Counted from the stretch's first letter, positions 45,598 to 54,771 are shown. The stretch is 64,000 nucleotides of DNA from Clostridium sp. K13 (GCF_019734195.1 NZ_JAASHM010000013.1:25596-89595); one strand, 5' to 3'. Translations and numbers: made by a program. Notes: generated by a model from the letters alone, not told the origin.

Positions 45598-46104
45598 CTA
45601 CTTTTTATATTTTTTACTTAATCTAACATAGTTATCTGCAGAACACTGAATATTTTCAATTTCTGCTTGTGTTAGTTTTCTTACAACCTTTGCTGGATTT
45701 CCTAAAATAAGAACTCCCTCAGGAAATTCTTTTCCTTGAGTAATTAAACTTCCTGCTCCTATAATAGTATTATTCCCAATTTTAGCATTATTTAATATTA
45801 TTGACCCCATTCCAACAAGTACATTATCTGCAATATTGCATCCATGTATTATTGCACCATGACCTATTGTTACATTATTACCTATTATACATGGTGATTT
45901 ACTATCAACATGTACAACTGAATTTTCTTGAATATTAGTATTTCTACCAATAACAATATTATTCATATCTCCCCTAAGTCTAGTTCCAAACCATATGTTT
46001 GCATTTTCTAAGATTTCAACTTTTCCTATTATATCAACACTTTCTGAAATATATGTATTTTCATCTATCTTTGGAGTAACTCCCTCAAATTCCATAACCA
46101 TCAT
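45598..46104 (-). CDS. Gamma-class carbonic anhydrase family protein
   Basis: A 168-residue left-handed parallel beta-helix (hexapeptide-repeat) protein of the gamma-carbonic anhydrase/YrdA type. Metal-binding His positions are visible in VVHVD and IGHGAIIHGC. The typical N-terminal segment W-x-G-x-x-LRGDMN is present as ANIWFGTRLRGDMNNIVIG. Members bind zinc and some lack carbonic anhydrase activity, so activity is not certain. It is the first gene before cvfB. GGGAG is well placed for the ATG. Confidence 0.88.
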   Translation of the reverse strand: MMVMEFEGVTPKIDENTYISESVDIIGKVEILENANIWFGTRLRGDMNNIVIGRNTNIQENSVVHVDSKSPCIIGNNVTIGHGAIIHGCNIADNVLVGMGSIILNNAKIGNNTIIGAGSLITQGKEFPEGVLILGNPAKVVRKLTQAEIENIQCSADNYVRLSKKYKK

Positions 46105-46237
46105 ATTAGAACTCCCTTATTTTTTTTATTTTACCATAAAAGTTTCACTTTATTTTATCACCCTTTATAATTATTGTCATTATTTTAATGTCTTTAATAC
46201 TATATATTAATAGTGAATAATTTTAAGAGGCGAATTT

Positions 46238-47290
46238 GTGAGTAAAAGTAAAAGTAAAAGTAAAAGTAAAAGTAAACATAAAAACAAAATAATCTTTGAT
46301 CAGAATAAATTAAAATATTATTATGGCATTCCACATTGTCATTCAAGCTATTCAACTGGAAAGGGAACTCCTTTAGATTTATATGAATTTGCTATAAAAT
46401 GTGGCCTAGATTTTCTATTCGTAACCGATCATAATGATTTTCTTGCAAATAAAACTATCGTTAAAGAACGTTCATTTACAAAATGGGAAGCAACAAATTA
46501 TTTTTCTAATAAGATACGAAAAAATGAAGAGGATTTTTTACCAATTGTAGGCTTTGAATGTAGAACTATTTCTTTTGGTGATTTTAATGTAATAAATCCT
46601 AGCAATTTTTTTACTGGCACTGTAAAAGATTTAAGATTGTTAACTTTATGGATGCTTAATAATAGTCAAGCTTTTATAATAATTAATCACCCACATAAAG
46701 AAATAGGAAAAATACAATATAATGAAGTTTTTAACAAAATTATTACCTCCATAGAGGTTTATAATGGTAACCCTGCAAGTAAATATACTAAACATGAAAA
46801 ATACTATTATCAATTATTAGATAAAGGTTGGAAACTAGGTGCTGTTAATGGTCAGGATAATCATAGAATTAATTTTGATCAATCTGATAATTTAACAGCC
46901 TACATTGCAAATGATTTATCTAGAAACTCTTTAATAGATGCTTTTAGAAGCCATAGAACTTATTCAACTGAATCACGATTTTTAAAATTACATTTTTCCA
47001 TAGATGAAACCTTTATGGGAGATACCTTATCTATCTATTCTTCAAAAGTAAAATTTTCTATTTTCACTGAAGATATTAGATATAAAATAAAAGAAATTCA
47101 AATAATATCAAATGGTGGTACAATAATAAAAAAAATTGAAGACATTAATTTAAATAGTATTAAATATATATATGAACATCAAAGTTTAAACTCTGAAACT
47201 TGGTATGTAATCAGAGTACTACAAGATGAAAATAAAACTGCAGTTAGCTCACCAATTTTTATTGTTCATTTAAAGAATAATTATACCTAA
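46238..47290 (+). CDS. PHP-domain protein
   Basis: A 350-residue protein with an N-terminal PHP (polymerase and histidinol phosphatase) metal-dependent phosphoesterase domain: PHCHSSYSTG (His-x-His), VTDHND and INHPH, and VNGQDNHR near the end of the domain, all metal ligands. The C-terminal 110 residues are beta-rich and not recognised. Translation begins at GTG. Codons 2-13 are (Ser-Lys)6, encoded by six copies of the 6-base unit AGTAAA (46241-46276), giving a very basic tail. Function unknown; the domain usually hydrolyses phosphodiesters or phosphomonoesters. Confidence 0.82.
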   Translation: MSKSKSKSKSKSKHKNKIIFDQNKLKYYYGIPHCHSSYSTGKGTPLDLYEFAIKCGLDFLFVTDHNDFLANKTIVKERSFTKWEATNYFSNKIRKNEEDFLPIVGFECRTISFGDFNVINPSNFFTGTVKDLRLLTLWMLNNSQAFIIINHPHKEIGKIQYNEVFNKIITSIEVYNGNPASKYTKHEKYYYQLLDKGWKLGAVNGQDNHRINFDQSDNLTAYIANDLSRNSLIDAFRSHRTYSTESRFLKLHFSIDETFMGDTLSIYSSKVKFSIFTEDIRYKIKEIQIISNGGTIIKKIEDINLNSIKYIYEHQSLNSETWYVIRVLQDENKTAVSSPIFIVHLKNNYT

Positions 47291-47295
47291 AAACT

Positions 47296-47336
47296 ATTCA
47301 CTTGAAGTTACATAAAGAATACAACTTTAAGTGAAT
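47296..47336 (+). terminator. Hairpin just after the PHP gene
   Basis: Arms ATTCACTTGAAGTT and AACTTTAAGTGAAT (one wobble) with a 13-base loop, starting six bases past the stop. The T run is weak, so it is a putative terminator or 3' stabilising stem. Confidence 0.5.
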
Positions 47337-47365
47337 AAAGTTGTTTCATTATTCATTAAAAATTA

Positions 47366-47455
47366 AAAGCGTTTAATTTTTAGATCCTCTTTATAGAAAA
47401 TAATTTTAAAATTAAAACTTTTTCTATAAAGAGAACAGTTCAAATTAAACGCTTT
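47366..47455. terminator. Nested double-stem structure between convergent genes
   Basis: An outer pair AAAGCGTTTAATTT / AAATTAAACGCTTT encloses an inner perfect pair CTCTTTATAGAAAA / TTTTCTATAAAGAG, each 14 bases. U-rich runs follow on both strands. The right outer arm overlaps the stop codon of the convergent membrane-protein gene. Most likely a strong bidirectional terminator. Confidence 0.7.
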
Positions 47456-47813
47456 ATTTTTTATTATTTTCTGCATTATTTAAATGCTTGACTCTATTTG
47501 GCTTAGCCTTAGGTCTAATTTCGATTTTCTTTTCTTTCTTTTTAGGTCCACCAGTTGTTTGAATATCCATAAACCATAAAAAGAAAGTTACTGTTAATAT
47601 AGTTAATGCAAAAGATAGCCACCACATAACATTTCCACCTAAAATCATAGGCATACATATCTGTAAAATAAATAATGCTATAGCTATACCTAATGGTATA
47701 TACTTATTAATTCTTACTTTTGAAAATACATATTTTCTACCTAAAATCATTACTCCAAATACTATAGCTAATAAAACTACAAAATAAAGTAGTGTGAATA
47801 AAAAATTCCCCAT
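47454..47813 (-). CDS. Small membrane protein of unknown function
   Basis: A 119-residue protein with three or four hydrophobic helices (about 5-85) and a highly basic C-terminal tail, GPKKKEKKIEIRPKAKP, that is presumably cytoplasmic. AAGGAGAA precedes the ATG. I do not recognise the family. It is convergent with the PHP gene and monocistronic. Confidence 0.6.
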   Translation of the reverse strand: MGNFLFTLLYFVVLLAIVFGVMILGRKYVFSKVRINKYIPLGIAIALFILQICMPMILGGNVMWWLSFALTILTVTFFLWFMDIQTTGGPKKKEKKIEIRPKAKPNRVKHLNNAENNKK

Positions 47814-48016
47814 TAATAGTTCTCCTTCCTATACTCTCTACTATATATATTACTGTCAATTTAACATATTTTCAACCTAGTTTTATTTCCATTTATTGAT
47901 AATTTGTTAATTTTTTTATTATTTCATATAATAACTTTCATTTTATGCTTCATTTTTTATATAAAATTTGATAAAATATATTAAAGATATTATAAATTTA
48001 TTAAAGGGGTGTTATT

Positions 48017-48484
48017 ATGGGTTTAAACCAAGCCTATCAACTTGATGAATTAGATCTTCAAATTTTAGATATATTAATTAAAGATTGCAGAACTCCATAT
48101 TTAGAAATTGCAAGACTTTGCCATGTTAGTGGTGGTACAATTCATGTACGTATGAAAAAAATGGAGGAACTTGGAATAATAAAAGGAACTAAAATTCTTT
48201 TAAACCTTCCTAAGTTAGGTTATGATGTTTGTTGTTTCGTAGGAATATATATTGATAAAACTTCATCCTTTTCAGAGGTTTTTGAAGAAATGTCAAAAAT
48301 TAAAGAAGTTGTTGAATTACACTTAACTACTGGTGACTATTCTGTATTTGCTAAAGTTATTTGTAAAAACATAAGTGATCTTCAAGATATACTATTAAAC
48401 AAAATAAATGTTATTTCCGGAATTCAAAGAACTGATACTATTATATCTTTAAATCAACCTATTGATAGAAATATTTCAATTTAA
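48017..48484 (+). CDS. Lrp/AsnC-family transcriptional regulator
   Basis: A 155-residue regulator with an N-terminal helix-turn-helix (DELDLQILDILIKDCRTPYLEIARL, then HVSGGTIHVRMKKMEELGIIKG) and a C-terminal RAM ligand-binding domain (HLTTGDYSVFAKVIC, and so on). Such proteins bind amino acids and regulate amino acid metabolism or transport. Monocistronic, with AAAGGGGTG before the ATG. The target is unknown. Confidence 0.92.
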   Translation: MGLNQAYQLDELDLQILDILIKDCRTPYLEIARLCHVSGGTIHVRMKKMEELGIIKGTKILLNLPKLGYDVCCFVGIYIDKTSSFSEVFEEMSKIKEVVELHLTTGDYSVFAKVICKNISDLQDILLNKINVISGIQRTDTIISLNQPIDRNISI

Positions 48485-48578
48485 TTACTAGTTAAATTAG
48501 TAAATATTATAACTATGAATATAAATTGCTCCTTTGGAAAAAATAACTATGTTATTAAAATCAAAGGAGTTGTTTTTT

Positions 48579-48779
48579 ATGAAGGTAATAGATACAATAG
48601 TACTAATACTTATTATAATTGGCGCCGTAAATTGGGGATTATTAGGTTTTTTTGAATTTGATCTTGTTGCCTCAATCTTTGGAGATATGAGTACATTTGC
48701 TAGAATTGTTTATGGTATTATCGGTATCGCTGGCTTATACTCAATATCATTTTTTGCAAAAGATAAATTTCTAAAATAA
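48579..48779 (+). CDS. DUF378 small membrane protein
   Basis: A 66-residue protein with two membrane helices of the DUF378 (YuzA) family: IIIGAVNWGLLGFFEFDLVASIFG is the family core. AAAGGAGTT at 48563-48571 sets the ATG at 48579. A longer frame from 48534 lacks a ribosome site. Function unknown; the family is widespread in Firmicutes. A perfect terminator follows. Confidence 0.82.
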   Translation: MKVIDTIVLILIIIGAVNWGLLGFFEFDLVASIFGDMSTFARIVYGIIGIAGLYSISFFAKDKFLK

Positions 48780-48781
48780 CA

Positions 48782-48823
48782 AAAAAAGAGATTTGCTATT
48801 TATAAATAGCAAATCTCTTTTTT
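48782..48823. terminator. Bidirectional terminator
   Basis: Arms AAAAAAGAGATTTGCTATTTA and its near-perfect complement with almost no loop, with A and T runs, between the DUF378 gene and a convergent P-loop gene. Confidence 0.9.
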
Positions 48824-48828
48824 CGCTT

Positions 48829-50571
48829 CTATAATTCTTTAATAATATTAAACAGCTCTATAGCAGCTTCCTTTGGGCCTTTTTGTTCTCTTCCTTTAAC
48901 ACCAAGGCAAGTTTTTATTTGTCCTACTTTTACATTTGTATCAAACATAGTTTTAAAATATTTATCTATTAATATATCAGTAGCTTCTTGCTTTTGTGCT
49001 GGTCCAAAAGGATTTGCAAAATAACTTTCAACTAATCCTTCTTCAGTTGTAGTTCCCTTTGCCATTCTTGGTCCTGATTTAAATAATTTAATAGCTTCCT
49101 CTGAATTAGAGAAATACTCTATAGCTTTATCATTTTCTCCTATTTCGGTAAAATTATTAGCATATAGGAATAAATCTATTTTATATCCTTTAATTATTTC
49201 ACTATATGGTGCTATAGGCATTACTAATCTAGCATTAATTTTATCTGGGTTCATAAATATACTTCTATCTATTTCTCTAAATGCATATCCTTGTGCTAAA
49301 TCATCTAACCTAACAAATGCTCCTATCTCTGTACCATATCCATATATCTCACCATTAATTTCCTTAAAAGTTCCCATATCATCAAAAATAATGCTCATAT
49401 TACTTATATATTCTTCACTTAAAGTTCTAAATGCCTCTAAACTTTCAGATTTTCCTGCACCACTATCTCCCATTATTACTACATTAGCTTCTTTACCATT
49501 TTTCATTTGAACATTAACCATTGCACCATGTATAGGTAAATATCCTCTTTTTATCATTATTAAATTATGCAATGTTAATATCATCTTCTTCATATATCCA
49601 AAGTAATCTATCTCTTCTGAATAATTTATATATCCAAGCATTATATCATTTTCTTCATCATCATAAAAAACTGTTTTTAACTCTTCCCTATCATTTATTC
49701 CAAAAACATAAACAATATCAGGACGTCTTCCCCTACATTCTTCTCGTTTAGCCATTTCAAATAAATTACATAAAGTTATTCCATGATTCATAAAATCTCT
49801 ATGGAAATATATATATGCTATTAATTCTCCAACCTTAGCTGGATAACAGAACCAATGCTCCTTATTTATATGAGCATATTTTAAAGGATTATCATATACC
49901 TCTGAAAACATTCCATTTCTTGTATTCTTTTTAGGATATGTTATAAACGGTGGCTCTAATAAAATGCAGTCTATAAAATTAATATCTTCTAAGGCCTCAT
50001 ATCCATTAGGTATTGGCCATAGTAGTTTATTTATCATAATACTACAATTTCCACCAGCAGTTATCTGCCTAAAAACTTGTGGATTTCTTCCTAATACATT
50101 CTGCTCAATTTTTCTATAAAATCTTAAAATCAATTTTTCAAAAGCTGAATTTGCTTCTGTAAAATTCATAGCTGCTAAACCTTGACTAACTTTATCATTT
50201 TGAATAACTGTATATCTTTCCAATCTTCTCCAGAACAAATAAAAATCTTCTATTACATTAATAAATTCTTCCCTATTAGTTAAAAGCTCACTATATTTCG
50301 GATTTAATTCAACAACTTCTTTTACATCTATTATTGTTAACCATTTGAAAATTTTAGTAATATCTTCTCTTAAACTTGATAGATCAGTAGTATTTAAAGC
50401 TTTAATTAGGTATCTATATGATAATGTTCTTTTCTTTTCTGACTTCTTTAAATAGACACTTAAAACTCTCCTAAACCCCTCACTCTCTAATAAGCCTTCA
50501 AAATTAGTACAATATCTAGCTGAAAAGTTCATCAAAACTTTATCGTTGCTTATTGAAAATTCCTTCTTCAT
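48829..50571 (-). CDS. P-loop protein with PEP-carboxykinase/HPr-kinase-like ATP-binding core
   Basis: A 580-residue soluble protein. The first ~230 residues are helical and unrecognised. From about residue 330 comes an HPr-kinase/PEP-carboxykinase-like core: HGAMVNVQM, then GDSGAGKSE at 368-376 (Walker A), IIFDDMGT (Walker B-like) and TEIGAFVRLDD. The resemblance to PckA is in the P-loop and DDMGT region only; PEPCK-specific substrate residues are not evident. Members are present in many clostridia without a known function. It stands alone, with AGGAGGA before the ATG and no operon partner. I would not call it PEP carboxykinase. Confidence 0.65.
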   Translation of the reverse strand: MKKEFSISNDKVLMNFSARYCTNFEGLLESEGFRRVLSVYLKKSEKKRTLSYRYLIKALNTTDLSSLREDITKIFKWLTIIDVKEVVELNPKYSELLTNREEFINVIEDFYLFWRRLERYTVIQNDKVSQGLAAMNFTEANSAFEKLILRFYRKIEQNVLGRNPQVFRQITAGGNCSIMINKLLWPIPNGYEALEDINFIDCILLEPPFITYPKKNTRNGMFSEVYDNPLKYAHINKEHWFCYPAKVGELIAYIYFHRDFMNHGITLCNLFEMAKREECRGRRPDIVYVFGINDREELKTVFYDDEENDIMLGYINYSEEIDYFGYMKKMILTLHNLIMIKRGYLPIHGAMVNVQMKNGKEANVVIMGDSGAGKSESLEAFRTLSEEYISNMSIIFDDMGTFKEINGEIYGYGTEIGAFVRLDDLAQGYAFREIDRSIFMNPDKINARLVMPIAPYSEIIKGYKIDLFLYANNFTEIGENDKAIEYFSNSEEAIKLFKSGPRMAKGTTTEEGLVESYFANPFGPAQKQEATDILIDKYFKTMFDTNVKVGQIKTCLGVKGREQKGPKEAAIELFNIIKEL

Positions 50572-50752
50572 CTTTCTCCTCCTAACATTTTATTTTCTCT
50601 CACGATTCACGGTATATTATACAATTATATCATATAATTCCATATATTTCATTCAACTTGCTTGTTAAATATTTATAAACTAAAGATTTATAACATTAAT
50701 ATTGGTCAATAATTAAAAGGATCCATATTTTTTCACTTAGGAGTTTTTACTT

Positions 50753-51628
50753 ATGAAATTTTCAAAATATAGTAATTATAAATTATTTAAATTGATTCTT
50801 CCTCTTTTTATAATTATTCTTTCTTTATTTCTTTATCAAACAAATGATACTAGTAATTATAAAAATCAAATGACTATTCATTATATAGATGTTGGTCAAG
50901 GAGATTGTATTTTAATTCAAGTTAATAATAAAAATTTACTTATTGATTCTGGTCCATCTAGTAATAGGAAAAGCTTATTAGATTATTTAGAAAACTTAAA
51001 TATAAAAAAATTAGATTATATAATCGCAACACATCCCCATGAAGATCATATTGGTAATATGGACACCATTATAAGACGGTATAATATAGGAAGTTTTTAT
51101 TCTCCCAAAGTTACTCACTCTTCAACTACTTTTGAAAATATGATTAGTTCTTTAGTTGATAAAAATCTTAAAATAAATATTTTAAATAGGGGTGTAACTG
51201 GGATAAATCTTGGAGAAAACACTTCAGTATCTGTGTATTCACCATTAGAAAATCTATATAGTGATAATTTAAATGATTATTCTCCTATTATAAAAATTAC
51301 CTTTTTAAATAATTCATTTCTATTTACAGGAGATGCCGAAATATCAACAGAAAACACTGTATTATCTCAAAATGAGAACTTAAAATGTGATATTTTAAAG
51401 ATAGGTCATCATGGTTCTTCTACTTCTACATCCCCTGATTTTATTACTGCAGTAAATCCTTCTGTTGCTATTATATCAGTAGGTAAAAATAACCCTTATG
51501 GTCATCCTACTCCTGAAATAATATCACTTCTTAACTCTTTAAACATTAAAACTATTAGAACAGATATTAATGGTTCAATAATTGCTATTTCTGATGGGAG
51601 TAATATAAAAATATATAATATTAAATAA
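50753..51628 (+). CDS. ComEC/Rec2-like metallo-beta-lactamase-fold hydrolase
   Basis: A 291-residue MBL-fold protein anchored by an N-terminal membrane helix (about 10-28), with the catalytic domain outside. Motifs: HYIDVGQGDC, ATHPHEDHIGN (HxHxDH), FTGDAEI (Asp) and GHHGSSTSTS (His). This resembles the C-terminal nuclease domain of ComEC, and similar free-standing proteins occur in clostridia. The family may be a secreted nuclease or lipase; function is unproven. It is followed by a remarkably long perfect palindrome that should terminate transcription. Confidence 0.85.
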   Translation: MKFSKYSNYKLFKLILPLFIIILSLFLYQTNDTSNYKNQMTIHYIDVGQGDCILIQVNNKNLLIDSGPSSNRKSLLDYLENLNIKKLDYIIATHPHEDHIGNMDTIIRRYNIGSFYSPKVTHSSTTFENMISSLVDKNLKINILNRGVTGINLGENTSVSVYSPLENLYSDNLNDYSPIIKITFLNNSFLFTGDAEISTENTVLSQNENLKCDILKIGHHGSSTSTSPDFITAVNPSVAIISVGKNNPYGHPTPEIISLLNSLNIKTIRTDINGSIIAISDGSNIKIYNIK

Positions 51629-51635
51629 AGTCCTA

Positions 51636-51679
51636 TAAATGATAGATGCGCCTAAATATTTAGGCGCATCTATCATTTA
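51636..51679. terminator. 44-bp perfect palindrome (loop-less terminator)
   Basis: A 44-base perfect inverted repeat with no unpaired centre, including GATAGATGCGCCTAAAT and its complement, eight bases after the MBL gene. It is a strong bidirectional terminator between convergent genes. Confidence 0.85.
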
Positions 51680-51714
51680 AGGATATTATCCTTAAAACAA
51701 TGTAAATTTGTAAT

Positions 51715-52512
51715 TTAATCTACAATATAATCTTCTGTCTTTTCTATTTCACTTACTACTTCTTCTACTTCTTCTTTATTATCATCTATCTCTTTATCAA
51801 TATTTGATTCTTCGTCAATGTTTTCTATATTTTCTTCTTTGTTATCTTCTATTTTTTCTTCATCTTGACTTTGTATATACTCTTTCCAAGTAATAAAAAT
51901 CTTATATAAATTTACAACGTCTTGTTCATTATATAATAATATAGTTTCTATTTTTTCTTTTGGCATTCTTTCAATATACTCTTTATCTTTTAATACTTTA
52001 TGAAATGTTTTAGCTAAATTAGAGCCACTAATAACATCACCTTCTCTATATATATTAAAAACCTTTTCTAAATTTTTAAGACCTATAGATGTATTCATAT
52101 TTCTCTCATATTCTTTTTGTATATCTAAAGATTTAAACTCTTTATCAAAATCAAAATAAATATTATATTTATTGAATAAATATTTTATTACGGTAAAATC
52201 ATTATTCCCAGAAAAAGTAACTATAACTTTTTTCCCCATTTTCTTCATCTTCATAAAATATTTTTTTGCAAGTATAAGTATCTCAACTACTTCACTTTTA
52301 TTTTCTATCATATATTGAGTTACATGTATCTTTTTATCAATATTATTATATATACAGGCACCAAATACCCCTATACATTTAGGTTTTTTATAAACATAAT
52401 GCTCTAAATCAAAAAATATAATTTCTTCTGGCTTACATAGCACCTCCTTACCTTCTAAAATTCTTTCAATATTATATTCTTCCACATCAACAAGATTTTC
52501 TCGAATAATCAC
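51715..52512 (-). CDS. RNase H-like (YprB-type) exonuclease-fold protein with acidic tail
   Basis: A 265-residue protein. Residues 25-200 form an RNase H-like/DEDD 3'-5' exonuclease fold: IIFFDLEHYVYKK (first Asp-Glu), FSGNNDFTVIKYL (second Asp region) and YNEQDVVNLYKIF (last Asp). The rest is a strongly acidic, low-complexity tail (Glu/Asp/Asn-rich). The family is found in many clostridia beside iron-uptake genes or alone; the role in nucleic acid processing is inferred from the fold. Monocistronic. Confidence 0.7.
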   Translation of the reverse strand: MIIRENLVDVEEYNIERILEGKEVLCKPEEIIFFDLEHYVYKKPKCIGVFGACIYNNIDKKIHVTQYMIENKSEVVEILILAKKYFMKMKKMGKKVIVTFSGNNDFTVIKYLFNKYNIYFDFDKEFKSLDIQKEYERNMNTSIGLKNLEKVFNIYREGDVISGSNLAKTFHKVLKDKEYIERMPKEKIETILLYNEQDVVNLYKIFITWKEYIQSQDEEKIEDNKEENIENIDEESNIDKEIDDNKEEVEEVVSEIEKTEDYIVD

Positions 52513-52663
52513 ACTATCACTCTTTCTTACATTATTTATCTCCTGTGTTAAAATTATTATATCTATATCTTTTTATTATATCATGTTATCAATATAGTGA
52601 ATACCATTTATATTTCTTAGTTTTGAAATATGTAACGAATCTGTTTTTAATATGATGCCTCTA

Positions 52664-52692
52664 TTGACCAAGCCCTACTTTTTTGGTATTAT
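52664..52692 (+). promoter_or_regulatory. Promoter of the feo operon
   Basis: TTGACC (52664-52669), 17-base spacer, TATTAT (52687-52692), near-consensus sigma-A. It lies about 50 bases upstream of feoA, with the Fur box between it and the gene. Confidence 0.75.
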
Positions 52693-52708
52693 GTATGTAT
52701 GAAAAATT

Positions 52709-52723
52709 TGATAATGATTTTCA
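52709..52723 (+). promoter_or_regulatory. Fur box upstream of feoA
   Basis: TGATAATGATTTTCA matches the 7-1-7 Fur consensus TGATAATNATTATCA at all but one position. It lies just past the probable start of transcription, so iron-loaded Fur should repress the feo operon. Confidence 0.8.
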
Positions 52724-52739
52724 ATTAGAGGTGATATTG

Positions 52740-52961
52740 ATGTGTATTTGCGATTTAAAACTTGGTGAAAAAGCTAAGATTTATGAAATAAATGGAAATA
52801 ACAAACTTACTAAAAGACTTTATGCTTTAGGTCTTATTCAAGGAACTGAAATAGAATTAAAAAGAGTTGCTCCTTTAGGTGATCCTTTAGTAGTTAACTT
52901 AAGAGGCTTTGATTTAGCTATACGTAAAAAAGATGCTAAAAATATTATTTTAACAGCTTAA
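52740..52961 (+). CDS. feoA: FeoA, ferrous iron transport accessory protein
   Basis: A 73-residue SH3-like protein that assists FeoB. Core: LKLGEKAKIYEINGNN, LTKRLYALGLIQGTEIELKRVAPLGDP and LRGFDLAIRKKDAKNI, all as in FeoA. The start at 52740 follows GAGGTGATATT; a longer frame from 52683 has no ribosome site. FeoB begins 24 bases downstream. The Fur box upstream gives iron control. Confidence 0.93.
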   Translation: MCICDLKLGEKAKIYEINGNNKLTKRLYALGLIQGTEIELKRVAPLGDPLVVNLRGFDLAIRKKDAKNIILTA

Positions 52962-52985
52962 TTATAAAAATAAGGGGATGACAAC

Positions 52986-54743
52986 ATGAAAAATGTAGCT
53001 TTACTTGGTAATCCCAATGTTGGAAAAACTACATTATTTAATAGTTTAACTGGTTCTAATCAGAGAGTTGGTAACTGGGCAGGAGTAACTGTCGATAAAA
53101 AGGAAGGATTTTTTGATGACTTTAAAATAGTAGATTTACCTGGTATATATGCTATGGATACTTTCTCAAATGAAGAAAAAGTTTCAAAAGAGTTTTTAAA
53201 AAATGGACAAGTAGATTTAATTTTAAATATTATAGACGCTTCTAACATTGATAGAAATTTATATTTAACTATGCAACTGAAACAATTTAATAAACCTATT
53301 ATTTTAGCTGTTAATATGATAGATGTAGCTGAAAAAAAGGGTATAAATATTAATTATAAAGAGTTAGAAAAACTTTTAAACGTTACTGTTGTTCCTATAC
53401 AAGCTTCTAAAGAACAAGGTATAGATGACATAAAAAACGCTTTAAAAAATATTGATATTAATAAAATTGATAATAATGATTATAATTTTTCTTGTGAAAA
53501 GGAAACTTATGCTTACATAGAAAACCTATTAAATAAGTGTACTATAAAAAATAATAACTCTAAAAAGACTGCAAAAGAAAAATTAGATAATATAATGCTA
53601 AATCCATGGCTTGCTTATCCTATTTTCTTTGCAATTATGGCTTTAACATTCCAAGTAACATTTGCTTGGATAGGACAACCACTTTCTGATTTATTAGATT
53701 CATTATTAAATGACTCACTAGTACCTATAATCGAAAATTTACTACACGGAACTGCACCTTGGTTCCAATCACTGATTATAGATGGTATTATCGGTGGAGT
53801 TGGTGGAATATTAGTATTATTACCTATAATTTTATCACTTTTCGCATGTATAACTATTTTAGAAGATAGTGGTTACATGGCAAGAGTTGCTTTTATAATG
53901 GATAAAATTATGAGAAAGATGGGCTTATCAGGGAAGGCTTTCATTCCTATGATTGTTGGTTTCGGTTGTTCTGCACCTGCAATTATGACAGCTAGAACTT
54001 TAGAAAGTGAAAAGGATAGAAAGCTTACTGCTTTATTAGTTCCTTTAATGAGTTGTAATGCTAGATTGCCTGTTTATAGTATATTTGCTGCTGTATTTTT
54101 CCCTAATAGTATTGGGTTAGTTGTTGCTTCACTTTACTTCTTAGGTATAATACTAGCTTTTATATTAGGTGTAATTTTTAAACATACAATATTTAAAAAT
54201 GAAGAAGAACCTTTACTTATAGAATTACCTGAATATAAGTTGCCTTCACTAAAAAATCTTTTAAATCAGTTATATGAAAAAACAAAAGGATTTTTAGTAA
54301 AAGCCGGTACATTAATTTTTGCAATGAGTATAATTTTATGGTTCTTATCAAACTTTAACTTTTCTGGAATGACAGATGTTAATAATAGTATACTAGCTTC
54401 TATAGGTGGCTTTATTGCTCCAATCTTTAAGCCTTTAGGTTTTGGAAATTGGCAATCTTCAGTATCATTATTAACTGGGTTAATTGCTAAAGAAACTGTT
54501 GTTTCTTCAATGAGTGTAATATTTGCTGGGGATTTACAAACAATGCTTCCTCTTCATTTCACTGCACTATCAGCATTATCATTCTTAGTATTTATTTTAC
54601 TTTATACACCTTGTATCACAGTTGTTGGTACTATGAAGAAGGAATTTGGATCAAAATTAACTTTATTCTCTGTAACCTATCAGCTAGTTTTAGCTTGGAT
54701 AGTTTCATTCTTAGTATTTAACATAGGTTCATTATTTATTTAG
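52986..54743 (+). CDS. feoB: FeoB, ferrous iron transporter
   Basis: A 585-residue membrane GTPase that moves Fe2+ across the inner membrane. G1 GNPNVGKTT (residues 8-16), G3 DLPGIY, G4 NMIDVAEKKG and G5-like VPIQASKEQGIDD give the N-terminal G domain. About eight membrane segments follow from residue 210, with the Gate motifs SGYMARVAFIMDK and GFGCSAPAIM, and in the second half KETVVSSMSV. It is shorter than E. coli FeoB (773) because the cytoplasmic linker is small, as in other clostridia. It is co-transcribed with feoA and a Cys-rich partner. Confidence 0.95.
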   Translation: MKNVALLGNPNVGKTTLFNSLTGSNQRVGNWAGVTVDKKEGFFDDFKIVDLPGIYAMDTFSNEEKVSKEFLKNGQVDLILNIIDASNIDRNLYLTMQLKQFNKPIILAVNMIDVAEKKGININYKELEKLLNVTVVPIQASKEQGIDDIKNALKNIDINKIDNNDYNFSCEKETYAYIENLLNKCTIKNNNSKKTAKEKLDNIMLNPWLAYPIFFAIMALTFQVTFAWIGQPLSDLLDSLLNDSLVPIIENLLHGTAPWFQSLIIDGIIGGVGGILVLLPIILSLFACITILEDSGYMARVAFIMDKIMRKMGLSGKAFIPMIVGFGCSAPAIMTARTLESEKDRKLTALLVPLMSCNARLPVYSIFAAVFFPNSIGLVVASLYFLGIILAFILGVIFKHTIFKNEEEPLLIELPEYKLPSLKNLLNQLYEKTKGFLVKAGTLIFAMSIILWFLSNFNFSGMTDVNNSILASIGGFIAPIFKPLGFGNWQSSVSLLTGLIAKETVVSSMSVIFAGDLQTMLPLHFTALSALSFLVFILLYTPCITVVGTMKKEFGSKLTLFSVTYQLVLAWIVSFLVFNIGSLFI

Positions 54744-54771
54744 AACTTTTTTATAAAGAAGGTGAATTTAT

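Noticed and set aside
48829..50571. ATP-dependent PEP carboxykinase
   Set aside because: Only the nucleotide-binding core is shared; length, N-terminal region and substrate residues differ.
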